Below, in pieces: positions 42,070-49,858 of a stretch of 64,000 bases of DNA (position 1 is its first letter; the number at the start of each line of letters is the position of its first letter). The notes under the pieces are model-generated. The model ran no database searches, was not told where the DNA came from, and saw only the letters and a program-made list of their open reading frames with translations. Both the position numbers and the translations under genes were made by a program. This DNA is from JAGTJU01 sp038257535 (lineage in GTDB: Bacteria; Myxococcota_A; Polyangia; Fen-1088): NCBI GenBank assembly GCA_038257535.1, contig JBBSJE010000001.1, forward strand, positions 1 to 64,000, read 5' to 3'.

Positions 42070-44076
42070 ATGGCACGAATTATTTTGGCCTCGTCAGGCA
42101 AGGATGTTTCCCAGCGGTTTCGAGATGCGCTTGGAATCTCCACGCACGTTGTATGGAATTGCCTCGATGTAGATTCAGCTTTGAGCCAATTTGTCAGCCG
42201 GCGTAATGCTGATTTGCTTTTGGTCGAGCAATCGCTTGCAGGAGGTGGTGCCTCCGAGCTTTGCAAGCAGCTGGCAAAACGACCATCGTCGCGTCCCTTG
42301 CCCATGGTTCTGATCGTGAACGGGTTCCCGGAAGCGGGTGCTCCGTGGTCACCAAGTCCCTGCGATATGGATGACTTCATACACGCAGAAGCCAGTGCCG
42401 CAGAAATTTGCTCTCGGGTAGAGTTTAACCTGCGAACCAAACGCGTGGCGGCAGAGTTTCGTCGTCACAATTCCGAACTTGAAATCAAGGTTGTTGAACA
42501 CACCCGCAAGGTGGCTTCCTTGGTTGATGAACTGCGCGGCGAGCGGGACACACTTCGCGAGGCGGTGAATCTTATCGACGACGGCGTGCTTTTGCTGGAC
42601 AACGCGGGCGCCGTGATTGTTGAGAACACGGCGGGGCGGCGGCTGCGTGGGGCGTCGAACGAGCATGAACCTTCCGCGACCATTGACGGGGGCTTGGCCA
42701 CTTTGGCCCATCAGGCCATTGGCGCTGGCTGCCGCATTGAACTGGGCCTATCGCGAGAACAACGGCAGTTCGTGGTTGCGGCGCACCCCACGGGGGATCG
42801 AGCCCTGCTTCACGTTCGCGACGTTACCGACGCGCGCGACCTTGAGTTGCGGCGTTTGCAATCAGAGAAATTGGCGTCAATTGGTTTGTTGGCGGCGGGG
42901 GTTGCGCACGAGATTAATAACCCCGCTTCGTTCGTGCTTCACAACCTAGATTCCGTTTTGGCAGTGCTGCAGACATTGGACGAAAAGCTGGCTTCGCAGC
43001 CTCAACTTGCACGCCGGTTGGGCGCCCAGGCACTGATGTTCGAGGCCATGAGCATCCTGCAAGAATCTAAGGAAGGCATGGCGCGCATCACCCGCATCGT
43101 GCGCGACCTACACTCCTTTTCTCGTGTGGATGACGACACGCAGGTGGCCACAGATGTCAACGCGGCCGTTGAGTCGGCATTGTCGATGTTGCGCAACGAG
43201 CTTCGTTACCGCGCCACCGTGGTTCGCGACCTTACGGCAACCCGTTCTGTGCCCGGGGGGGCGGCGCGCTTAGGGCAAGTGTTTCTAAACCTCATCTTGA
43301 ACGCCGCCCACGCCATGTCGGCAGGCGGGCCGGAACGCAACCATTTGTGGGTACGCAGTTACGACACCGAAAACGGCGTGGTGGTCGAGGTCGAAGACAG
43401 TGGTCCTGGGATCGCGCCAGAGGTGATGTCTCGGATCTTTGAGTCGTTTTTCACCACGAAGGCGCGGGGCGTGGGAACCGGGCTTGGGTTGCCCATTTGC
43501 CGTGACATTTTGCGGTCACTGAAGGGCGACGTGTCCGCCCACAGCGAACCGGGCAGAGGCGCCTTGTTCCGTGTGCAACTTCCCCCTCTGGCAAACCAGC
43601 CGCCAACGCCCTCCAAGCTGACCGACGCGCGAAGCGGACGGCGACGGCGCGTTTTGGCTGTGGACGATGAAACACTTTTGCTCAAAGCGTACAGGCGCAT
43701 GCTGATCGACCACCACGACGTGGAGTTGCGGGCCGGCGGCAAAGAAGCCCTGGATTTGTTGGCCCGTGATCACGATTTCGATGTGATCCTCTGCGACCTT
43801 CAAATGCCAGGTATGTCGGGTGCGGAGTTCTACGGCAAGGTGGAGCACGCGCACCCGGAACTGGCTGAGCGGTTTTTGTTCATAACGGGTGGCGCGTTTG
43901 CGCCCGACGCACGTCGTTTCTTGGAAGACTCCCCGTGTTTATGTTTGAACAAGCCCTTCGCACTGGAAGAATTGCTGGCAAGCATCGATCGGTTGGCCAA
44001 AGATCAGCCGATGCGCAAAGGCCCGGTCGGGCGTCGGCTTCCTGGGTTTGCCGATTCAGCCGAAGTTAGGCGATAA
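42070..44076 (+). CDS. Hybrid histidine kinase with N-terminal pseudo-receiver
   Basis: A 668-residue sensor kinase without membrane segments. The N-terminal receiver-like domain (1-125) has Glu53 where the phosphoacceptor Asp should be. A coiled coil (about 135-160) and PAS-like region (165-255) follow. HisKA carries His280 in GVAHEINNP, and the ATPase domain has NLILNAAHAM, DSGPGIAPEV and GTGLGLPI. A C-terminal receiver has Asp576 (ILCDLQMPGMSG). It probably signals to the receiver protein or HD-GYP regulator upstream. mutT starts 6 bp downstream. Confidence 0.93.
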   Translation: MARIILASSGKDVSQRFRDALGISTHVVWNCLDVDSALSQFVSRRNADLLLVEQSLAGGGASELCKQLAKRPSSRPLPMVLIVNGFPEAGAPWSPSPCDMDDFIHAEASAAEICSRVEFNLRTKRVAAEFRRHNSELEIKVVEHTRKVASLVDELRGERDTLREAVNLIDDGVLLLDNAGAVIVENTAGRRLRGASNEHEPSATIDGGLATLAHQAIGAGCRIELGLSREQRQFVVAAHPTGDRALLHVRDVTDARDLELRRLQSEKLASIGLLAAGVAHEINNPASFVLHNLDSVLAVLQTLDEKLASQPQLARRLGAQALMFEAMSILQESKEGMARITRIVRDLHSFSRVDDDTQVATDVNAAVESALSMLRNELRYRATVVRDLTATRSVPGGAARLGQVFLNLILNAAHAMSAGGPERNHLWVRSYDTENGVVVEVEDSGPGIAPEVMSRIFESFFTTKARGVGTGLGLPICRDILRSLKGDVSAHSEPGRGALFRVQLPPLANQPPTPSKLTDARSGRRRRVLAVDDETLLLKAYRRMLIDHHDVELRAGGKEALDLLARDHDFDVILCDLQMPGMSGAEFYGKVEHAHPELAERFLFITGGAFAPDARRFLEDSPCLCLNKPFALEELLASIDRLAKDQPMRKGPVGRRLPGFADSAEVRR

Positions 44077-44082
44077 AGCGGC

Positions 44083-44475
44083 ATGCGCTCTCGTTTGCTT
44101 GTGGTGGCGGCACTGATTCGCCAAAACAACACCGTGTTGCTGTCTCAACGTCGTGCCGACCAAGCGTTGCCGCTGTGTTGGGAATTCCCCGGCGGAAAAA
44201 TTGAAGCTGGGGAGTCGCCAGAGGACGCTCTGATTCGAGAGATCCGCGAGGAGTTAGGCTGCGAAGTGCGGGTGGGAAGCGTTGTGGACGTGGTGTTTCA
44301 CACCTATCCCCAAGCCGACCTGTACCTGCTGCTTTACACCTGCGATATCATTTCGGGCGTACCCACCGCCGTCGAGGTGGCTGATGTCCGTTGGGTGCCC
44401 GAGGCCGAAATTGCCTCTTTGCCCATGCCGCCCGCGGATCTGCCTTTGGTGGCGAGGCTTTTTCCAAGTCCCTAG
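44083..44475 (+). CDS. mutT: Nudix hydrolase, MutT-type 8-oxo-dGTP diphosphatase
   Basis: A 130-residue enzyme with a complete Nudix box GGKIEAGESPEDALIREIRE-EL around residues 37-59, including the metal-binding REIREE. The surroundings (LLSQRRADQALPLCWEFPGG, ADVRWVPEAEIASLPMPPAD) are those of MutT, which removes oxidised guanine nucleotides. It lies 6 bp after the hybrid kinase and overlaps the 3' end of the convergent cysteine-module gene by 4 bp. Confidence 0.92.
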   Translation: MRSRLLVVAALIRQNNTVLLSQRRADQALPLCWEFPGGKIEAGESPEDALIREIREELGCEVRVGSVVDVVFHTYPQADLYLLLYTCDIISGVPTAVEVADVRWVPEAEIASLPMPPADLPLVARLFPSP

Positions 44476-46139
44476 GCGTTAGGCTCAACCCCTGGGGGCT
44501 CTGCCGCCGTCTCGTCAGGCGTCAATTGGCTTACTTCGGTGGGGCGCTCCGTGGCGTCGGCGGGCTCTGCTGGGGCATCGGCCGTCGTTCCGCCCGGATT
44601 CTGAGCGTGGTGAAGGATTTCACTTTTGGCCTTTTGCCGATCGGCTTCGGTCAGATCCCGTTTGCAAGCGCCGCACAATTTGGGAATTTCCCAATTCCCC
44701 AACGCGGTTTGCAATTGGCTCTCCGGGGGCCAGAAGATAGGCGTTCCGCAGGAGGCACACGGCAGCTCGATGGTTTTGTGTTTGCCCAGAAAGTCGGAGC
44801 AAAACTGGCAGTGGCGGCTGGGGGGATGAATGTGGCTGCGGCGTCGGCGGCGCCGACGTGAACGGCCCGACTTGGCGGCGGGTGCGCCTTCAGGCGATGC
44901 GGCCTCGTTGGCTTCAGGCGCTTGTCCGGCCTCAGGCTCTTGGCCTTCAGGGGACGCGCTGGACTCCTCCGGTTCTACACCCACAGGCTCAGGCGATGCA
45001 TCGGTGGTGGTGGCCTCAAGCGGCGGGGTTGCCTCAGCTTGGCTTGGGTTGGGTTCCGCGTCGGCTGTCGCAACGGGGCCGGACGCGTCAGGGCGCAAGG
45101 TGGGGCGGGCGCCAGCCATGAATTGCTGCTGCGCAGACCAGGTCCACGTGTGCTTGCAACCCTCGGTTTTGCAGCGGACCTCGCGGTCTTTCAGGTGTTC
45201 CACCTGCTGAGCGCACGATTCGCAAAATTGTGGGAATGGCTCGCCGGTCTTGCCGCGAAGAATGCGGGCCAACTGGGCGCCACGCTTTTCCGTCCACGTG
45301 TTCTTACAACCCGAACGCCGGCAGGGGCGTTCGGCGTCCTGCAGGCCACTCCAGGTCTTGAAACATTCTTCACACAGGTGCGCGGGAGGCTTAGGCACCG
45401 GTTTGTCGGCCGTGCAGGCATCGAGCTGCTGTTCACGGGTCCAAACCCAATTGCGCTTGCAACCTGAGGCCCGACAGCGAATTTCACGGTCGACCACCGC
45501 GCCGTAAGCGTCGCGACAAACCTCGCACATGCGGCGGGGCGGCTCTTTGGGTTTGCCGGCCGCAAACGCCACGATTTGCTCGTCGGCTTTCCATGTCCAG
45601 GTGCGCTTGCACTTCTGGATGCCACAAGCCACGGGCACGTCCAAGATGTGGGGCGCGCGTTCGGAACAGCGTCCGCACAACGGGCCCGTCAACGTGATGC
45701 CGCCCTCGTGCACTTCAACAACGGGTCCACTTTCGCCCAGCAGCTGTTGTTTTGCCGTGAGCGTGGACGAGCGTCCACAACCGGGAACCACACACGTGAT
45801 TTCCACGGGTTGTAGGTTTTTTAGTTTGTCGTCACACGCGGTGCAAAAGCGCTTGGGAGCGGGCTTGCCGGCGGCGTGATTTTCAAGCTGGGCTTGTGCG
45901 GACCACGGCCAGGTGCCGTCACAGCCCGCCCGGGCGCAGGGCATATCCTTGTCGGACAAGCTGGCCCAACGCCGGCGGCACGGCTCGCACATGCCGCGGT
46001 TTTCGTCTGTAATGGTGGTGGCATCCGCCAGCGCCCGATTGGATGACAGATCGGTCCACGTACGGGTGCAACCCCGCACTTGGCACGCTGCCACCTTGAT
46101 GCCTAGGCGATCGCCTAGTGTAAAGCCCGCTGACGACAT
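44472..46139 (-). CDS. Multi-module cysteine-pair (zinc-ribbon-like) protein of unknown function
   Basis: An unrecognised 555-residue protein, probably cytoplasmic (no signal peptide). From residue 19 it holds repeating modules C-x4-C, a T-W-x-W patch, a QL helix, about 25 residues, then C-x2-C. Module starts are Cys19, 68, 116, 172, 222, 273 and 323. In each, exactly 13 residues separate the C-x2-C from the next module. A Pro/Ala/Glu linker of about 100 residues interrupts module seven, followed by a short Arg stretch, its C-x2-C half and an eighth module that opens C-x2-C. Each module could hold zinc. Met 46139 is the start; the upstream frame is antisense to tig. Divergent from tig. Confidence 0.8.
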   Translation of the reverse strand: MSSAGFTLGDRLGIKVAACQVRGCTRTWTDLSSNRALADATTITDENRGMCEPCRRRWASLSDKDMPCARAGCDGTWPWSAQAQLENHAAGKPAPKRFCTACDDKLKNLQPVEITCVVPGCGRSSTLTAKQQLLGESGPVVEVHEGGITLTGPLCGRCSERAPHILDVPVACGIQKCKRTWTWKADEQIVAFAAGKPKEPPRRMCEVCRDAYGAVVDREIRCRASGCKRNWVWTREQQLDACTADKPVPKPPAHLCEECFKTWSGLQDAERPCRRSGCKNTWTEKRGAQLARILRGKTGEPFPQFCESCAQQVEHLKDREVRCKTEGCKHTWTWSAQQQFMAGARPTLRPDASGPVATADAEPNPSQAEATPPLEATTTDASPEPVGVEPEESSASPEGQEPEAGQAPEANEAASPEGAPAAKSGRSRRRRRRRSHIHPPSRHCQFCSDFLGKHKTIELPCASCGTPIFWPPESQLQTALGNWEIPKLCGACKRDLTEADRQKAKSEILHHAQNPGGTTADAPAEPADATERPTEVSQLTPDETAAEPPGVEPNA

Positions 46140-46234
46140 GTAAGGGCGGTATGGTGTACGACCTGAGCGCTCCGCGCAAGCCGAAACCGGACCGACGCGA
46201 TGCGCAGTGCCGCGGAATGGGGACAGAAGCCCTG

Positions 46235-46263
46235 TTGACGGCGCGGCTGGCTTCCTGAATAAC
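46235..46263 (+). promoter_or_regulatory. tig: Candidate promoter of tig
   Basis: TTGACG (46235-46240) and AATAAC (46258-46263) are separated by 17 bp. Transcription would start near 46270, only a few bases before the ATG, and no Shine-Dalgarno is visible, so a nearly leaderless mRNA is possible. Confidence 0.4.
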
Positions 46264-46274
46264 CTACCCCCTCC

Positions 46275-47615
46275 ATGCAGCTCTCCATTGAAGACATCTC
46301 CCCAGTTGAAAAGCGCGTTGACTTTGAAGTGCCCTGGGGCGACGTGGCCCCTCGGCTCGACCGCGCCTACACGAACCTGAGGCGCGAGGTGAACCTCAAA
46401 GGGTTTCGTCCCGGCAAGGCGCCGCGGGCGGTGCTGGAGCAGTTGTACGGCGCGCGCATCGAAGATGAGGTGGCGCGCGAAGTGATCGAACTGTCGCTGG
46501 GCCAAGCGGTTCAAGACAAGCAGCTGCAACCCGTGGCGCCTCCCCGCATCGACAAACTGGAAATGAAGCCCGGCACGCCGTTCAAATTTTCGGCTTTGGT
46601 GGAAGTGAAGTCAGAGGTGGTGCCCGCCAATTACACCGGGATTGAGCTCAAGCGTCGTCCTCCCAAGGTTGACGAAGCGCAAATCCAGCAAGCGCTGGAA
46701 CAACATCAACAGCAGCTCACGCAGTTTGTGCCCATCGAAGCAGGGCGCACGGCCACCGCCGACGGCGATTTGGTTTTGGTTGAAGTCGCAGGCAAGGTGG
46801 GGCCACACAAAATCAAGCGGCGCACCGCCGCTGTGGATTTGGCCGACACCAGCCGTGAGCCCTTGCCGGGTTTGGCCGCACAGCTGAAGGGATTTCCGAT
46901 CAGCGATGAAGAGCATGACCTTCGCTACAAGATCGCGGACGACGTGCCCATGCGCGAGCTGGCCGGTCAAGATGTGGCGCTCAAGCTCACGGTCAAAGAG
47001 GTGCGCGCGCGCAAGGTTCCGGCGATCGACGACGAGCTGGCCAAGAGCACAGGCGAAGCTGAGACTTTGGATGGGCTGAAGGAAAAGATTCGCGCGCGCC
47101 TGGAAGAGGCCGACAAGCAGCGCATTCGCTCGGAGCTGATCTCTCAGTTGGTCAAGGCCCTGGTCAAGGGTAACGAGTTCCCCATCGCCCGCGCGCTGGT
47201 CGAGCGTTACGCGCAATCGATGGTTGAACAATTCAAGCGCCAACTGGCCATGTTGGGCATTGAGCCTGCCGCGGCGGGGGTTGACGAGGCACGCATGCTG
47301 GCCGATTCGATGCCGGAGGCCGAGGAACAAGCGCGCGCGTCTGTGTTGCTGGGCGCCATTTCCGAGCGCGAAGGCATCGAGGTCTCTGACGCCGATGTAC
47401 AAAAGAAGATCGGCGAGTTGGCGGCCGCGCGGCAAGAAAACGCCAAGAAGCTGCGCGCCGAGCTGGATCGATCAGGGCAAATTCACAGCCTGCGTCGGCA
47501 AATTCAGGACGACAAAACCCTGGATTTGCTTTTGTCCCAAGCCAAGATCGCCGACATCACGGCCGCCGAGGCGGAAAGTCTCAACACGGCGGAGGCCCCG
47601 GAGGCCAACAAATAA
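46275..47615 (+). CDS. tig: Trigger factor
   Basis: Ribosome-bound chaperone and prolyl isomerase that receives nascent chains. The 446 residues have the three usual parts. The ribosome-binding domain shows GFRPGKAP (residues 44-51), a PPIase domain of poorer conservation lies at about 150-250, and the helical C-terminal domain ends the protein. The PPIase region lacks the aromatic active-site set of E. coli, which is common in this group. It leads the tig-clpP-clpX-lon series. Confidence 0.95.
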   Translation: MQLSIEDISPVEKRVDFEVPWGDVAPRLDRAYTNLRREVNLKGFRPGKAPRAVLEQLYGARIEDEVAREVIELSLGQAVQDKQLQPVAPPRIDKLEMKPGTPFKFSALVEVKSEVVPANYTGIELKRRPPKVDEAQIQQALEQHQQQLTQFVPIEAGRTATADGDLVLVEVAGKVGPHKIKRRTAAVDLADTSREPLPGLAAQLKGFPISDEEHDLRYKIADDVPMRELAGQDVALKLTVKEVRARKVPAIDDELAKSTGEAETLDGLKEKIRARLEEADKQRIRSELISQLVKALVKGNEFPIARALVERYAQSMVEQFKRQLAMLGIEPAAAGVDEARMLADSMPEAEEQARASVLLGAISEREGIEVSDADVQKKIGELAAARQENAKKLRAELDRSGQIHSLRRQIQDDKTLDLLLSQAKIADITAAEAESLNTAEAPEANK

Positions 47616-47656
47616 CGCATTCGGGGGCAAACTTAGGTTGATGAACCGCCGGTGGC

Positions 47657-47685
47657 GCGACAGGCTACCGAAACTCGGTGATAAT
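47657..47685 (+). promoter_or_regulatory. clpP: Candidate promoter of clpP
   Basis: GCGACA (47657-47662) and GATAAT (47680-47685) with a 17-bp spacer. An ACCGA-AAC-TCGGT inverted repeat (47667-47679) fills the spacer and could bind a regulator. An AGAGG ribosome-binding site follows at 47702-47706, six bases before the ATG. Confidence 0.45.
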
Positions 47686-47712
47686 AGGCTTTTCGCCAAA
47701 CAGAGGTGACGA

Positions 47713-48357
47713 ATGTCTCGGTCAGAACACGACGCGCTTCCCCCTTCGGTTCGCAACTACATCATTCCAACAGTTATCGAACAGACCCACCGCGGAGAGC
47801 GTGGCTGGGATATTTTTTCCCGTCTGCTCAAAGACCGCATCATTTTCCTGGGCAGCCAGGTTAATGACGACATTGCAAACATCATCATTGCCCAGTTCCT
47901 GTTCCTGGAAAGCGAAGATCCGGACAAGGACATCATGCTCTACATCAATTCGCCCGGCGGGTTGGTGACGGCGGGCTTGGCAATCTACGACACCATGCGC
48001 TACGTGCGGCCCGATGTTGCCACCTTCTGCATGGGCCAAGCGGCGTCGATGGGCGCTTTCCTGCTGTCCGCGGGCGCCAAGGGAAAGCGGTATGCTTTGC
48101 CGCATTCACGCATCCTGATTCACCAGCCTTTGGGTGGTTTTTCGGGCCAGGCCACGGACATCGACATTCACGCGCGCGAAATCTTGCGCACCCGCGACAC
48201 CTTGAACAACCTGCTGGCTTCGCACACCGGTCAGCCGATTGATCGCATCAAGAACGACACCGAACGCGACTACTTCATGAGCGGCGTCGAGGCCAAGGAA
48301 TACGGCCTCATTGATGAAGTTCTCGACAAAAAGCCCGCCGAAAAGCCCGGCCGCTAA
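47713..48357 (+). CDS. clpP: ATP-dependent Clp protease proteolytic subunit
   Basis: Serine protease that forms the barrel chamber of ClpXP. The 214 residues contain the triad Ser112 (GQAASMGA), His137 (ILIHQPLGG) and Asp186 (ERDYFMS), plus YINSPGG of the oxyanion region. The N-terminal propeptide is short, and the axial loop region starts IIPTVIEQT. It is followed by a hairpin and clpX, its ATPase partner. Confidence 0.98.
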   Translation: MSRSEHDALPPSVRNYIIPTVIEQTHRGERGWDIFSRLLKDRIIFLGSQVNDDIANIIIAQFLFLESEDPDKDIMLYINSPGGLVTAGLAIYDTMRYVRPDVATFCMGQAASMGAFLLSAGAKGKRYALPHSRILIHQPLGGFSGQATDIDIHAREILRTRDTLNNLLASHTGQPIDRIKNDTERDYFMSGVEAKEYGLIDEVLDKKPAEKPGR

Positions 48358-48369
48358 ACGTTCGCGGGC

Positions 48370-48400
48370 AGCCTGTCCCCTGCGCCTGCGGGGGACGGCT
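48370..48400 (+). other. Stable hairpin between clpP and clpX
   Basis: AGCC-GTCCCC (48370-48380, one T bulge) pairs with GGGGAC-GGCT (48391-48400) around a 10-nt loop. No T-run follows, so it is more likely an RNA-processing or partial attenuation element than a full terminator. It could set the clpP to clpX ratio. Confidence 0.45.
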
Positions 48401-48508
48401 GGTTGCGGCAGCGCTGACTGCAGACCCCATGTGCAAGCGGTCTGTAGGTTGGCCTATGTTTCTGGCGCCCTACCAGCCTGACCGTGACCGTGCTACCGTT
48501 TGGGTTCT

Positions 48509-49789
48509 GTGGCTGACAGGAAACGAGACGAACACGGCAGCTTATCTTGCTCCTTTTGTGGCAAAGGCCAAAAAGAGGTTAAGAAGCTGATCGCCGGACC
48601 AACGGTGTACATCTGCGACGAGTGCATTGGTCTGTGCAATGACATCATCGCGGAAGAGATCGAAAAGGAATCGGAGGGGTTTGGGTTCACGTCGGTGCCC
48701 AAGCCGGCCGAGATCAAGACCATCCTTGATGAGTACGTGATTGGGCAAGAGCGGGCGAAGAAGATCCTGGCCGTTGCCATTCACAATCACTACAAGCGCA
48801 TCGAAGCCAAAGTTGAAAACGACGACGAGGTCGAGCTTGGCAAGTCGAACGTGTTGTTGCTGGGCCCCACGGGTTCGGGAAAAACCCTGCTGGCACAAAC
48901 CTTGGCGCGGGTGCTGAACGTTCCGTTCGCGATTGCCGACGCCACCAACCTTACCGAGGCGGGCTATGTGGGCGAAGACGTTGAAAATATCATCGTCAGC
49001 TTGCTGCAAAACGCCGATCACGACATCGAAAAAGCCGAACGCGGCATTGTGTACATCGACGAAATCGACAAGATCGCGCGCAAGGGTGAAAACCCTTCGA
49101 TCACGCGCGACGTTTCAGGCGAAGGCGTGCAGCAGGCGTTGTTGAAGATTTTGGAAGGCACCGTGTGCAACGTGCCGCCCAAAGGGGGCCGCAAGCACCC
49201 GCAACAAGAGTTCCTTCAGGTAGACACCACCAACATCCTGTTCATCTGTGGCGGGGCGTTTGTGGGGCTTGAAGATGTGATCGAGCAGCGCATCGGCAAA
49301 AAGCAAATTGGCTTTGGCGCCGAGATGAAGACCCAAAAAGAACGCAAGGTTTGGGATCTGCTGCGCGAAGCTCAGCCCGAAGATTTGCTGAAGTACGGGT
49401 TGATTCCCGAGTTTGTTGGCCGCTTGCCCGTTATCGCGCCGTTGCACGATCTTGATGAAGAAACCCTCGTCGACATTCTCACCAAACCCAAGAACGCGCT
49501 CATCAAGCAGTACCAGCGGTTGCTTGAGATAGATGGTGTGAAGTTACGCTTTGCCAAAGGCGCGCTGTCGGCAATCGCGGGCGAAGCCATGCGACACAAG
49601 GCGGGCGCGCGTGGCCTGCGCGCCATCTTGGAGCAAGCCATGATGGATCTAATGTTCGACGTGCCTTCAGCCACCCCGCCCATCAAAGAAATCGTGATCA
49701 GCGAGGACACGATCAACCACGGCCACCAGCCGTTGGTGACTTATCAAAAGGGCGCCCCGGCGGCCGCCGGCGGCGAACGCGGCTCGTAA
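48509..49789 (+). CDS. clpX: ATP-dependent Clp protease ATP-binding subunit ClpX
   Basis: AAA+ unfoldase that feeds ClpP. The N-terminal zinc domain has Cys14, Cys17, Cys36 and Cys39. Walker A is GPTGSGKT, Walker B VYIDEIDKI, the pore loop GYVGEDV, and the IGF-containing KKQIGFGAE loop that docks ClpP is present. GTG 48509 is taken as start (426 residues); TTG 48500 is also in frame. Downstream lon follows after 69 bp. Confidence 0.97.
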   Translation: MADRKRDEHGSLSCSFCGKGQKEVKKLIAGPTVYICDECIGLCNDIIAEEIEKESEGFGFTSVPKPAEIKTILDEYVIGQERAKKILAVAIHNHYKRIEAKVENDDEVELGKSNVLLLGPTGSGKTLLAQTLARVLNVPFAIADATNLTEAGYVGEDVENIIVSLLQNADHDIEKAERGIVYIDEIDKIARKGENPSITRDVSGEGVQQALLKILEGTVCNVPPKGGRKHPQQEFLQVDTTNILFICGGAFVGLEDVIEQRIGKKQIGFGAEMKTQKERKVWDLLREAQPEDLLKYGLIPEFVGRLPVIAPLHDLDEETLVDILTKPKNALIKQYQRLLEIDGVKLRFAKGALSAIAGEAMRHKAGARGLRAILEQAMMDLMFDVPSATPPIKEIVISEDTINHGHQPLVTYQKGAPAAAGGERGS

Positions 49790-49858
49790 ACGCCGCCTGA
49801 GCGGCGCGCTATGTGAAAATTTCGGCCTTGAGGACGGTGGCGCTACGATCACGCCACC

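Noticed and set aside
46103..46118. Perfect 16-bp palindrome CTAGGCGATCGCCTAG near the start of the cysteine-module gene
   Set aside because: It lies inside the coding region (encoding LGDRLG) and contains a common GCGATCGC octamer. A single copy gives no evidence of an operator.
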